Origin: Gavia stellata
Lineage: Eukaryota > Chordata > Aves > Gaviiformes > Gaviidae
Assembly (NCBI RefSeq): GCF_030936135.1
Contig: NC_082612.1
Span: forward strand, 16,103,001 to 16,167,000
Reading direction: 5' to 3'
Length of the DNA: 64,000 bases
Under the pieces are notes generated by a model that was not told the origin of the DNA, searched no databases, and saw only the letters and a list, made by a program, of their open reading frames with translations. A program made the translations under genes and the position numbers. Shown one piece after another: positions 11,930 to 32,939 of the stretch. Each line of letters starts with the position of its first letter. Position 1 is the stretch's first letter.

Positions 11930-14900
11930 CAAGACTAATTCAAAGCAACACCTCGTTTAATTATGCTAAGTTACAAAAATACTGATTGGAAGGTAAGCAG
12001 GCATGGAGTAATTGCCAATCACAGCCTTGTATTGATGGCAAAACAATAGTTTAACTGATGTTGGGAAGGGAAATGCTAATGTTTTGGTGACAATGACCTG
12101 TCCCTTTTGGAAAACACAGGGTCAGCTTTAAATGCCAATCTAGTAAGAGTCATTGGGTAAAAAGTTCAGCTGTCCAAGAAAATCTTGAATTGTGGATTGA
12201 ATCAAGGGATGTAACAGTGACACCTCAACAATTAGGGGTGGGGAAAGAATTGAATCAAATGGAAGAAAAGCCCCAGTGGTGAAAGCAAAGCTCTGTGCCA
12301 CCTGAGGCAGTCAGTCACAGGAGAAAAGCTCTCAGTTGGTATGCCAGCACAGCTAGTAGCTGCTTCACCTCCTGCCTCTGTACCTGCCACCCTACCTCAG
12401 CTTGCAGTTACCTTTTTTTTTTGCATCTCTACCAAACACAAAGGACTTCTTCAATAAAAAGCAATTTTAACTGATATCTAAAGCTACTCCTAAAAACATG
12501 TAAACATGCTTTTGTAAACATGCTATATGTAGCTCACTCTTTCTCCCATCCACTTCCCTCCCAACCTAGTACCATCTATATATTCTCTTTCTTTATGTGC
12601 TAACCAGAAATGAGAACAAATACATTAAGCTTATAGTATGGGGTATGCATTAGAGAGGGGGAACCTCTGTGCAGGCAACAGAGTCAGAACTTGTTTGTTT
12701 ATATTTTGCGACAATGCTCCCAGATAATCAAAGCCCAGTGAGTAAATCCAGCTCAGTTTTACACTGATACTTATACCAATTTATAAAATATCTTTTCTTC
12801 TTTTACATGCAGTCAGCCAGGAAAAAAAACCCTGAACATTCAGACATTTCTTAGTTTGAGTGTTACTGCGCTTAACATCCAGATACTCAAAAGCGTTTTC
12901 TTGTTCCTCAGGACAAAGTTGTAAGTTCGGCTAATGTACCTCATGGTGAGGTTATTTATTTAGCCAATTTTTTAAAATGAGTTTTCTGAAGCCCTGCATT
13001 ATTCTTTGGGCAGTTTATAGTGCCTCCAGGAAGAAAAATAGCTCTAGTTGTAGATGGATGAACACAAGACAATTGTGTGAACGTACCATTGGCCCATTCT
13101 TTCCAAGTACCAGTAGCTCTAATGCAAGCAGGGAATAGTAACATTTCAATTATCCAAGGGAGAGAATGTGGGTTGCAAATTTTTTTTAGGATCAAGGAAT
13201 AATTCTAAATTATTTTGCAATCAGACCCTGTTAGATAGTAATACTCGTGGCCTTCGTGTTACCTCCTTTACCATATCCTAATGCTCTTGCCTCAGTACCT
13301 GCACATAAAACAGTTTTACTTGTGGATCAAGCTCATCTAGATCAGGACTAACAACAAAACATTCCTTGAGCAACTTACAAGTGCTTGTCCACCACTTGTC
13401 TCAGAAGAATGCACCCAAAATTAAGTAATCCAAAACTAACAAAAAAAAATTAATTGAATTTCAAAGACTAAAGCTGCACTTACATACATAATTAGTACTT
13501 CTTTGCGATGAGATCACTTCATGAAACCAAGGCTATTCAACCACTACCCCACCCCCTTCCATGCCTTCAGTTCACAGACAGACTCTAGGAAGAGCAGTAC
13601 CTCTGGATTTGCTACATCCCCACATCCCAGGTAAGTTTCTTGCACTTGAAAAGCCAAACTAAGCCACATCTCCTTAAACAAAAGCCTGGCTGGGAGCAGC
13701 AGCACAGCATACCCTGTGGAAAGGAGAGAAAGCAAGTCTGGAAGAAGGAGGTAAGTACTCACTGCATGGTGTGGCAGCCAGCAGCCAGGTTGCTCCTAAA
13801 GTCTGCAGTGCCCTGGAGTGCCCCTATATAAGGGGAGCAGAGCATGCTAGGAAAGTTTTGCTTTAAAGGTATACACTAATGACCACTCAGCTTTACAATT
13901 TGTTGCCACCTGTTTCCTAGTTCAAAGGGAATCTAATGCAAACCACTCTGAACATTATTTATTTGAGTTCTTTCTATTTTTTTCACAATGTTACAACAAC
14001 AAAACAGCTACCCAGAGCCCTTCTGGGCACGACGTGCCCATTAAGTGCTAAGGGCCTTTTTCCCAGCTCCGAAAACCAGCTGTGCCCCACAGCTGCAGGT
14101 TTTGGCTGCGTTGTTCACGGTAGTCAAGAAAGTGTGAAAGTGTTTGCTAAGTGACGGCCTTCGAACATTTGACTGGTGGTACCAAAGCAATGCCTGATGT
14201 TTAATAAGCCAACCCGTGCCCGTGGCCAGCTCCAGCCCATGTCAGTTTTGAAAGCAGACTGCAGAGCCAGCAGTTTCAAAGCCTCCGGTTCCTGTGCCAA
14301 ACTGTTCTCCGAGGCTGAGGAACCGGACCGGAGGAGGCTTTTCCTGAGCTGCTGTGTTGATCCTGACCGAGGAACCCTTGAACGTTTACGAGTCAGTGAT
14401 CCACACAGCAGCTTCGGGCTGGGCTGGGCTGCACACCCGGCGTGGCCGTCAGGTCTCCGTTGAGCTGCACGGACCCTTTAGCTGCAGGACGCCTCCGCCA
14501 GCTCATTGCAACAGCGGAGCTCGTGGGCAGCTCCCACTCGGTACCATGATTGCACCACCTGCCTGGCCTTGCCTTTATCTAACAGAGCAGCAACAAGTTC
14601 TCATGAGAACATCCTTTAGAAAGAGGGTTGTTTTCTTGTAAGGAAATCATAAAATAGCTCAAGTGATGAAAAGGGAGAGCGGCTCTCCACGGATGGGGTT
14701 GCATCTGCTCTGCACAGCGCACCGTGGGAAAATCCATCAGGGATTCATCCGATGCTACATGAATGTGTGGTGCCCAGCATCTGAAGGGATGTACAATTTA
14801 CTTGCTGTCTGTATTCCTCGTCTTATTCTGTCTTACTAAAGCAGTCATTAAGCTATTTGTTGCTGGGCCTTTCCCATTGAGATCCAGAAAGAGCCCTGCA

Positions 14901-17900
14901 CCATGTCTCTCTCTCCCTGTCCTCAACCCCTCCCCTAGTGCAGAACAGCTGCCCAGTTTTGCAGTAGTTACCAAATAAAATAAAGGGTTGTTTGGGGGTT
15001 TTTTAGGCTGAATTTGTAAGGGAAGGAGGCTCACATATGTTGCATGCGTGTGTATGTGTCAGTTCATTCCCAGCAGTAACGTTTGAATCCCGTCACACTT
15101 CAGTAAGTGTGATGATAGAGGCACAGCAAGAATAGTCAACTGGGTAGAAACAGAAGGACCTAGCAGTACTTCTGCCAAACTTCTGCCTAACTAGACATCA
15201 GAGAAACATCCTCTTTTCCCTGGTCTCCCCAAAAACAGCGCCACAGACATGCACAGGTCAAGCCTGAGATGCCAGTTTGTAGGCGTTGTTCTCCATTCTC
15301 CCTGTGGGACCACCGTGGGTTTTTACCGCTCTCCTACTGCTCTTCTCGCAGTTGGCCACTGCTCTTTGTTTTAAAGGTGACCTGAAATATTCTTAAATAA
15401 GATGGTGCTGCCAGCTTTGTGGGTTTAATGATCAGTTCCTTGTGATCTGGACTCAACTAACTGTTGCCACCTTCAAGCTCTCTACGTGATCAACCCACCC
15501 ACTCTTCTCTAACCCCCCCCAAACTTTGTTCACAGGACTCAGGTGGCTGCTAGCTGACTGGGAAGGACTTCTAACTCGTTATAACCCTTATTATCTTGCA
15601 GTGGCAAAGCATTTCTCAACCTGTCAATGAAGCAACCAGCTTGCCCTTGAGTGTCAGCTCCGGGTTGCTTACATCCATGCCTGTATTACATACTGAGCTC
15701 CACTGCACCTGCTCCACGTCTGCTGTCCTTCTGCCCCGACGATGCGGAGATGTAGAAGCAATCTGCAAGAAGGAGAAAGTTTCTGCATCAAAGAGCCGGG
15801 GATGTTACTGGGTTTATAATCCTTCTGTGCACTTCAAGTTACATGGTTTATAGTCTACCTTAATTATCAAGCTATTACAGAGCATGCACAGTTCTCCCTA
15901 GTGCTGTTTTAAAATCTCAGCGATGGGTTTTTTTTCTTCTAGCAATCCACTACATGAATGCTGCTGCTGAGAAAACAACAGGCAGGGTGTAAGTTGTCTT
16001 ATGTCCCCTTCTCCTTGCCAGCTTCCTACTAACGAAGAAATTTATGACAGGAAAAAGGCAAACCTCTCTCTAGTGACAGCAGTGCCACGTGGTCTTCTTC
16101 TGTCTGTCTGGGCCCCATCGCCAGAGTGATACGCAGAGCCTGGCTGAGCTCGAGTGACTCCAGCAGGTCAAAGCTCCGGCCGGAGAAGGCTGAGGCAATG
16201 CTGTCCTGGTGGGTGATGCAACCAGAGGCTATGGAGAGGGCTGTATTTCTTACTCAAAACATCTGCCTGTCACTTGGCATTCGAACCTGCGGTTTGAGGC
16301 TGCTGGTAGGTGCTTGTGTCACGGTAATGACCGTGACAGGCTTTTTCCATCTCTAAGGAGGAGATGGTTGTGACATTTGGTTTGAGTGCGGCTTTGAAGC
16401 CACCGAGTTCCTCTGCTTGAGAGCAGGCAGCGAGGATGAACCCCGTGTAAGGCTGTATTTCAGATCAGCCCAGCAATTAACGCTTGCATCCAGGCAGCAA
16501 CGTGCAGCTCTGCTGACTGGTGCTGCCAAACCTGCGTGCAGCACCCCCCGGCCGCGCGTCCCGCCCTGCCCAGAGACTGCCACCAGCTTCGGCAGCGAGC
16601 AGAGCCAGTGCAGCGCTGCGGTACACTCTATGCTGTTACCGATGGGTTGGGTCTGGGTCTCGTTCCTTTGAAGATCTTCTCCCCATACCTTTGCACGGAG
16701 CTCCAGGGAGCACCCAACACCACTGCTTCAGGGTCTGCACTCTCCCCCTCCTGCTTTTCCCCCTTTTTCAGGTGGAAGCCAGTGGAGAAACGGTCCTCAC
16801 TGGAGCTGGCATAACGAAAACATGTGCCCAACGCGCGGCAGCAGCTGAAGGCGGCCATGCAATGCTGTAACACCACGCCGTCATGCACAGACCTACACTC
16901 ACCTGGAATACTGTTTTCAGACCTGGCCACTGCGCCGGAATGGCTGCGACGTGTTTGGCGTTTCCCCTGCGGATTGTCAGAGGTGTGGAGCTGCTGCTTT
17001 GTTACACTGGAATTATAAGCAAGGGATAGTTTAGTTTAGGAATGAGTTAGTAAGGAAAAGCCGTAAGAGACCAGCTGGCTTCAGGAGAGGATTAGTCATT
17101 AACACAGCATAAAGGTACTCTCTTTTGTGTATAAACTACGGGTGATTACAAACTGGAACAGAAGCAATAAGGCAAACTCTTCCTCCCTCCCCCTGCACTA
17201 CTCTCTGCTTCCACTGACAAAAGGAAGAAAACCATAAGACCTGCATTATATTTTGCAGTTTAGTGACTATAAGGCCTCTTTCAGACGCAGAGGAGAGCGG
17301 TCTGCTGAGAGCCCAGTACCACCAGTCCCCACGCTTTAAAACCAGTTAAACAGGTAAGAGCGGGGCTGTCAGCGGCAGTACCTCGGTGCCAGCCCAGCAG
17401 CTTGTTTCACTTTGAGGACAGGCTGTAGAGCAGGGCTGATGGGAACCACACTAATAAGTGGGGTGCCCGCAAGCCGGCCTCCAGTTTTCGGGGGGCACCC
17501 CAGGCAGAGGTCACCACGGTGCCCACTCTGGACAGACCCCTGCACTGGTCGGACCCTGAGCAAGATCAAATATAGGCATTGCGGGAGCTGCAGAAACAAA
17601 ACGCGGTGGTGTCACCTATGTGTTGGTGTATCTCCTTTAGTCACGGGACAGGACAGAGCTTTGTGGTGTCCTGGTGCACCAGCATGAACTTATTCAGCCA
17701 TCAGACACATTTATCAGAGGAGGAGGACTAAAGGGCACCAAATGCTCTTTTGCTGCTCCATCTTTAATAGCTTCCCTGCAGCACAGGGCCAGCCTCCCCC
17801 TCGGTGGCCCTGGGACATCTGACACTGCCTCTTCAGGGTCTGCTGGCGGAAGAAAAGCCGTCCAGCCCATGGGCTTGTTACACCGCTCCTCTAGCCCTAC

Positions 17901-18700
17901 TCGGGGCTGCAAGGTGCCGGCAGTGTGTTCAGCATCTCCTGATGGCGGCTCTAATGATGACGAGAAATTGGCCCCTAATTTCCATGCACTGCGAGCAAGG
18001 AGCCGCTGGCAGGGAGCGGGGCGAGCCCGGTGACAGTGGCCAGGGTCGGCCAAGAGTCCTGATCACCAGAGCAGTCTGCAGCGACGAGGTGGATCCGAGA
18101 AGAAGCTGGGAAGCCCAGGGACAGGATCGGCTCTGCGATCAGGCACCGGTATGGCGGCAGCGTAGCTCGGGCAAGGAGCAGGGGTGACAGCCTGGACTTA
18201 AACACAGCTCCTGTGCCAGGGGACAGTCACGCGGATCGGATGTTTAGTCCCACGTGCCGGCTCTGAAGGGTTTGTGGGGTGCTGATGGCTCCTCCTGGCA
18301 GGGCTGGCATGTGAGACGCTCCTTCCCAGCCTTTCTAGCAAAATTCTGCTTGTACTGCCAAAATAACTCCCATGTAAGCGGGAGAGACAAGGGCACACTG
18401 CTCAGGGGTCACGGGCTAGAGGGAACTGATGTCGCTTTGCTTTGCAAAGTTTCAGCATGGAAGGGGGGGAGCGTGGGGAGGGAAACGGGGCAAGCACGAC
18501 TCCCACCCTCCTGCACCTCTGCAAAGGTCGCCGGGTGTCCCGCACAAACCCCATGGCTTGCTGCTGCCCCCCCTGCTAGTTGCCTTTGTTTTCACTGCAG
18601 AAGCTTGGAGATTTTTAAAAAAAAAAAGTGGGTGGGATGTGAAGCAGAAAACTAATATGATTAAGGCAGGATTTGGGCACTGGCGGAGAGCTGCCGTAGG
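11930..18700. other. Intergenic region between LSM6 and REELD1
   Basis: No gene is supported. Sequence is AT-rich to about 14000, then increasingly GC-rich toward REELD1 (14200-14560, 16100-17000 and 17400-18560). Overlapping open frames of 70-130 codons on both strands appear only where GC is high and show no recognisable domains. Possible isolated features are the TATA-like element at 13819-13836 and a stretch near 16900 with faint resemblance to a CR1 element. Confidence 0.6.
13819..13836 (+). promoter_or_regulatory. Orphan TATA-box-like element
   Basis: A nearly symmetrical CCCCTATATAAGGGG at 13821-13835 forms a consensus TATA box flanked by GC, in the region between LSM6 and REELD1. Nothing downstream is recognised as a gene, and no splice-supported open frame follows within 500 bases. 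It may be a chance match, an old LTR promoter or the start of a non-coding transcript. Confidence 0.3.
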
Positions 18701-19020
18701 TGGTGGGTATTAGCAGTAACAGCTGCTGCGCTTCCCATTAGAGGAGAAAGGGAAGAAGGTCCCTGAAAGGATGGGTCTCTGGCAGGCCGGGAGGGCAGCG
18801 GCGGCAGCGAGCCCGGCGGCGTACGTGTCCCGAGGTAAGGGACGGCGGCACCGGCAGCCCCAGCCCGGGTGGCCCTGGGGAGCACGGCCCCGCTCCCCGT
18901 GCCCGAGCGGCGAGGGGCACAGGCGGGCGGCCGGGGCAGGGATGGGAAACGGCGGCGCAGCCTGGGAAACTCCCAAGGAAAAGAGCGGCTGCTCAGGGGC
19001 ACTTCCATGAGCTCCTGCGA
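18700..19020 (+). promoter_or_regulatory. REELD1: GC/CpG-rich block, possible REELD1 promoter and untranslated first exon
   Basis: A CpG-dense segment about 1 kb upstream of the REELD1 ATG. It contains a good splice donor (CCCGAG|GTAAGG, GT at 18835-18836). The REELD1 start codon at 19879 is preceded directly by an acceptor-like sequence (TTGTTTTCTGCCGTAG, ending 19877). Joining 18834 to 19878 would make a 5' untranslated exon. The short frame from 18771 would not continue in frame with REELD1, so this exon would be non-coding. This is inference; no transcript evidence is available. Confidence 0.4.
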
Positions 19021-19878
19021 GAAATCCTATCCAGCAAGGGAGGTTTGGGCGTGCGTCGAGGGGAGGCTGACTCCACGAGGAGGAGGCACCCCGCCGCTGG
19101 TCCTGCAGGGACTGGGGTATTTAGCAAAGGCTCCTGTGACTCCCACAAGCATCTTCCCACACATAAGCGGTTGGAGGGATGCGATGCTCAGCTGTGGAAG
19201 GTTAAACTGCATCTGTCTGCTCCCAGCTTCGGGCTGGGCACGACCTGTTTCATGTGCAGGGGTGGCTTTTTCGAGTCAGCGGGCAAGTTGCAGAAGCGCT
19301 AGAGACGGAGGTGTAAGCTAGACCTCCTCAGCCTCTGGTTTCCCCTGATTTATTTACATCTACTTATTGACTAAGCGTAATGAAATCTAAGCCAGGAAAA
19401 GCTGCACCTTGAAAGGAAGATGTCAGGAAGCGCTACATTAAAAGCAGGGCTACGTGCCTTACAATATCCCTTACAATAAACACCACGCGCTCGTCTTTCA
19501 GCTTCACTTTCAAAAGTGCAGTCTGAAAAATCAGAATAACACAATACTCCAGCTAACCTGGAAACATGTTTTGTGCCAGCCACCAAAGCTTTTTAGAGCA
19601 AATCTTCCCCGCCCGCTCCCTCCATGGGCGACTTCGCAAGAAATGCATCCTCTTGCAGGACCTCTCCCCGCCCAGCCTCAACAATTTACTTCAAATTGTG
19701 AACTTCTGTGGCTTACCAAAGTGGCTCCGTGCGCCACGGAGATCATTTATTCTCCCTCATTTAAAGGCTGTGGGAAGGGCGGCTCTGGAGCTCAGCTAAT
19801 TCAAAGGTGCCAGACGGGCTCACAGGCTGCTGCAGCCGCTGCTTTGAAGCGAGCCTGCCCGTTGTTTTCTGCCGTAGG

Positions 19879-28040
<8,162 letters not shown>

Positions 28041-28550
28041 ACATCTGCAACGCCAAAAGCAGCTCTACAGCGGCCGGCGTAGGTGAAAATAGCCCGGACT
28101 GCGCAGCACAGGTTATAGGAGGCGGTGGGGCAGTTCCTCTATGTGCCGCCAGTTCAGACAGAGGTATTAGCCAAAAGTATCTAAGCTACAACCGCTAAGA
28201 AAATAGAAGTTGATAGATTGTTCAGTGTGTTACACTTACCGCAATTAATATTGTATATCTGCTCATTAGCTGTCACTGCAGCCATGACATACACTTCCTC
28301 TGTTGCCTTAAGGGCGTAGCCAAAAATAGAAATTCTTCTCTGCACTGTAGTATCGTCTCCTGTTTAATCTCAGCAAAAGTTTTTAGTGTTACATTTCTTT
28401 CTAGGAACTAGAAACCCCTGATAAAAACCCAGCCATTCTCACTAGGAACTTACAGGTTTGGTCCTGTGCACTTGGCGTCTCTCAGATGACAAAATATTTG
28501 CCAGTAGATTTGAAGTTTCAATTTGAAAATAAAAAGCAATAACTCATTAG
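28041..28550 (+). terminator. REELD1: REELD1 3' UTR and probable polyadenylation signal
   Basis: The first AATAAA after the stop is at 28528-28533, about 490 bases downstream. No other exon or stop-supported frame intervenes. The exact cleavage site is not visible. Confidence 0.6.
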
Positions 28551-28643
28551 CAGAGAACATTGATTGAAAGAACACTGAATTGATCTATGGGAACAAAACA
28601 CAGGGTGGCAGACGCCAGCTTTTGGGGGAGAAACATGCCTCCT

Positions 28644-28692
28644 CATCAGGTGCAAATGGAAGAAAACCTTCCCTGTCCATTTGCACCTGATG
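28644..28692. repeat. Perfect 17-bp inverted repeat with 15-nt spacer
   Basis: The left arm 28644-28660 (CATCAGGTGCAAATGGA) is the exact reverse complement of 28676-28692. Flanking text (CCAGCTTTTGG to the left, GGAAGCTTGTTG to the right) suggests an old repeat related to amniote elements carrying CTGATG and AAGCTT blocks. The structure is just downstream of REELD1. Confidence 0.9.
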
Positions 28693-28699
28693 CGGAAGC

Positions 28700-31600
28700 T
28701 TGTTGAAGCCTGACAGCCAGCATTTACTTAGTCTTTTACTTCGAGTCAGCTCAGTAACGCTCTGCAGAAACACGCACCGAGAAGCACCCTTCCCAGGTCA
28801 CTGTGGAGATCCCCAGCAAAGGCTGCGTGGAAAGTTAACAGCATCTTTGTACTCTGAGTTTGTGCAAACTTCTCTCCGACCCTGCGGTGTTCTGCAGGAG
28901 GCCACTGAAACAGCCCTCGGAAAACATGAAGGTCCTTGAGACCTTCTAAGAAGGAGAGGCGAGGACAGCAAGGGTAAAGGTTTATTTTACTGCGGCGTTG
29001 AAAGAGCCAGAAATAGTCCTGGTGACAATCCTCTTGAGACGTACGTTTTAGAGCCTTTCAGAGAGCAGGAATCGCCGCTTCTGGTGTCCTTTTCTGGGGT
29101 GGAGGGGCTCAGATGGGCCTCAAGCTGTGTAAAGGGGACAGACTTACACTTTGGTGCTGCAGTTTATTTCGCAGCCCGCAGCAATCCCCCTTGAGCGAAG
29201 CGGATAACAAGGGGACGCCGATGGCTCGCACATCCGTCCTGGTGACAACTTCCCCCTCTGTCAGGAGGGCCCTGTGGCCACCTCCAACGAGCTGCCCGTC
29301 TTCACGCTCGATAGTCAAAGCTCTGCTCTCAGGTCCTCCCTTACCTTGCCGTTGACTTCAGAGGGGACAGGTGGGACGGAGATGGGTTCTCCTGCTCAAA
29401 TCCCCACAGCGTGATGAGCGTAGCGCCTGATGAACTTTTACTAGTAGCGCCTTCTATTAGCGTCCAGAAAGAGCTGGTTTCTGACCATGCTACTGCACTG
29501 TGATTAGCGACATGATGCTTTGCGCTACATGCACGGCCAAATTTCCATCAAGGTAACTTCTAGGCCTAGTGAGCCATGGGCAAAATAAATGAGTAAGAAA
29601 AGAAGTGTACTCACAAATGCAGCTCGCAGAGATGAGCTTGATGGTCTTAACCATGGCACTTCGAAGAGAAGGGCGGCCGCAGCGTGGCCCTTCCCCTGCA
29701 AAGTAACCCAGGGTAGTGCTGTCATTGAAAATACATTTGTTTTAGGACTCAAAAGGATGCTAGGTGGATAGCTTTATGTTCAATAAGTTGAGCTTAAGCA
29801 CTACCTACTAGGAAGTCTACAAGTTTTTAAGTGCAAGTCCGGACACTTACAGTGGCATTCCTCTCCTGCGTCCTGTGCCTTAGAAAGAAATCATGCTTCT
29901 GTAACCTAGTGTAGCTGAACTGTGTAGCGACTGAAGCAGACTGCATTCAAGTCATTGTTAATGCAGCCAGAAAAATCCTAATTAACTGAGAAAATAGGTC
30001 AACAAACTCTTAAATATTTAAAGAACTATCACATATTATTTAAAAAAGTTCCTTACGATGGCATAGCTGTTTATGAATAAATTACAAATACCTATGGCCT
30101 CTTCCACTACCTCTCTAGGTTTGAAGTTACCAGACCGCTATAGCTACAAAACCGTAACCTTCCTCTCCCCACCTCTTTCCCCACGACCCAGCACCGCTTC
30201 TCCCCAGGCTGACCGGAGCAAGTGAAGCCTCACGGAGGTGTTTGATTAGGACAGCAGCACTTCAACACCACTCTGCCTTCTGTCAAACTCTGCCTTCTGT
30301 TAAATTTATGCAGCTCCAGTATTATTAGCAGTAAAACCAGTAATGGTGAGCTCTGAGGGACGTGGCTTCTTTGAATTAGTAATGAGTTTTGCTACTTTGC
30401 GGACTTGGCTGAGACCTAAAGTGCTTGTGTTTTTTTTCTTGACTTCTGAATGATGTTTGGTTTATTGTAGTTGCCACGACAAGAGGGACGGAGGTTTTAT
30501 CTCTGCTTAAGGCCGTTAAAAACATGAGCGCTGATTAATTTATTAAATTAACCATGCAAACACCCCCATTCTTAAGTGACTCGCCTTGTATGGAAATTCA
30601 TCTGTGCTCATGTTTGGGACAAATTTAGGAGAAAAAAAAATGACAGAATTAGGAAAAGAAAGGCACAAACCATTCTAATATTTACTGGAGGGACAAGTGA
30701 AAGACTTGCCCTGTTTCCCTCTCCAGGTACATGACTGTGTTGGTCACAGACGTTCTGCTGGAACCGGGGATCTCAGTGCCTCCAGCACGGGTCAGCCTGC
30801 AGCCGTCTGTGGGCCACGTTAGGCTGCCATCCCTCAGCAAAGTGACGGCGCTTTGGGTCAGAATTACTGACCGAAGGTGTGGAAAGCAGCTCACGCTCAG
30901 CTCTAATGCACACCTATCCCGAGTCAGCCTCCCCACCGGCCAAAGAGGCATCAAACGCAGTTTTGGCAGTGAAAACTCCTAGGGCTTAAATCCTCTGATG
31001 CCATTGTGATGCTTGAGCTATCCTAACTCAAAAAACCAAAAAGATTTAGAAACAACTAACTTGCATACAGACACGCCCGCTCATCACGCCCTTACTTGCA
31101 TGCTCATTTTCCCGTCTCGTGTCACTGTGATTCCTGCTTCCCCTCTGCTCCACAAAAATATAAACCGCTGCCCCTAAACCATCAGTCCTGCATGTTGAGC
31201 GTATAACACTGTCACTGATTCTTAACGCTTTTCCACGGCATCTGAAATCGGTTTTGCGCATCATCAAGCCCTTCCATAAATCTGTTACCCCTCTGCTTTG
31301 GAGAAGATGTTGTCTCGTGCAATGCTGCACCTGCTCTGTTACAGATGCCCGCCCCAGCTGCACTCAGCAGAGGATGGCAGCTCTCCAGTACATTAGCGGC
31401 ACTAAATGCAAGGCGGAGAGCTTGCATTAAGCAACGCAGCTGGCCCAAAGCTTGGTTAACTCATCCTGGACATCTCCTGCATTGGCGGAATTGTCACTAG
31501 TAAGCAAAACAGACAAACGTGCCCTGATTTGGTCAAAAAATGGGTGACAAGACGCGCAGGAGCGGCCGCAGGGCCCTGGGGCCCCCCAGCCATCACGGGC

Positions 31601-32900
31601 AGCGGGGATGTGCAAGCTCAGGCTCTCAGCCGAGGCAGCGCTCTCCCCAGGGCCGGGCAGGATGAGGCCCCAGGCGTTATGGAGATCTGGCTCCGTGGCT
31701 CGGCCGGCCCTTTTGGCACGGTTTCTGCAGCTACTTAAGACCACAAAAACCAAGGGAGGCAAAGCAGCAAGGCCAGGAACCCGGGGAGTAAAACATCCAG
31801 CACGTCCCCCAGCAAACTGAGCACGGGGAGACGACGCCTGGGCTGCTTCGCTGCGGGGTGAGGATTCGTCCTCTTCCTCACCCCCGAGGGTTTGCCTCTG
31901 CTTCAGCCAGCTCCTTGGCGGAGCTGCGGATGCACGTGTTATTTATTCACGTAGATTTCAATAGCAATGAGCGATGCCTGCAAAAAGATGAGGAGATGCT
32001 CTAACGATTCCTGCAACATTCAGCTGCACAAAGATAGCTGCTTACCAGCAAAAACCAACAACGAAGTATGACCCGAGCTGCCGAGTCGGTGAACAGCAGA
32101 GCAGCCCCCTCGCTCCTCCCGGCACTCCGGACCCCCGCCGCTGCCCGGCCAGGGTCTCAAGGCTCAGTTCAAAAGTCATGGCATCTGGACAGCTCTGCCG
32201 GGCTCCGTCCCCTCCCTCCCCTCCCCTCTCCCTCCAGCTCCTCCAAGGCACCGCACCACCTGCGAGAGGGCAGAGAAGGACCCGGGGCGTCACAACTGCC
32301 CTCGGCCCTGCTGAGGGATCTCGCCCGGCTCCCTCCCGCCACCGGATCGTTTCCCCTTCGCAGGTCTCGTCGCAGCAGCCCTCTTTTCTCGCCGGCGCGT
32401 GTGTGACTCTCTCAATAAAGCATTTTGTTATATGATGTATGAAGGAGCGTGTCTCAAACCACATTTTACTGTATATTTAAGTGCATGTTTTGCTGATTTA
32501 CTGCCGTTCTAGAGAACGTCTCCCTTCCCGAGCAGGGCAGGCCCATAAAGGATATATCAGCTCTGACTAACGATTATTAGTACATCCCAAGGTTATGCAC
32601 CACAATCAAATAACGCGTAGGAGGGAAGAGAGACTCCAGCTTACTTGGCCGAGGACAAAGATCACTGCTAGTCTCTTTGAATCTTCAGATTGCAATATCC
32701 ATTACAGATTGCCACCTTCTAATGTCAAAGTATAATTTGTTGCCGAGAAAATGTGTCGCTATTCCAAAGGCGAGTCAAAGATCAGCCTCGCTGTATATCA
32801 GCGCGCGTTGGTGCCCATTAGGAAGTGATGGCCAGGTACCAAGGACACCAGGAAGGCAGCAGACGCGACTTGCTGAGCCTTATTATGCAAACACACAGCC
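28700..32900. other. Intergenic region 3' of REELD1
   Basis: Mixed composition with no supported gene. Short frames (29113-29355, 30731-30982, 31529-31738) have no domain or splice support. A GC-rich segment at 32050-32420 has a 112-codon + strand frame ending at 32406 followed by AATAAA at 32414-32419; see the findings. Confidence 0.6.
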
Positions 32901-32939
32901 CCAAGTGGAAAAATATTTGGCCCAGTCAAGCCAAGCGTC

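Noticed and set aside
16880-16930. Short match resembling CR1 sense sequence (CTGGAATACTGTTTTCAGAC)
   Set aside because: Only about 25 bases resemble the element and the flanks do not continue the CR1 order.
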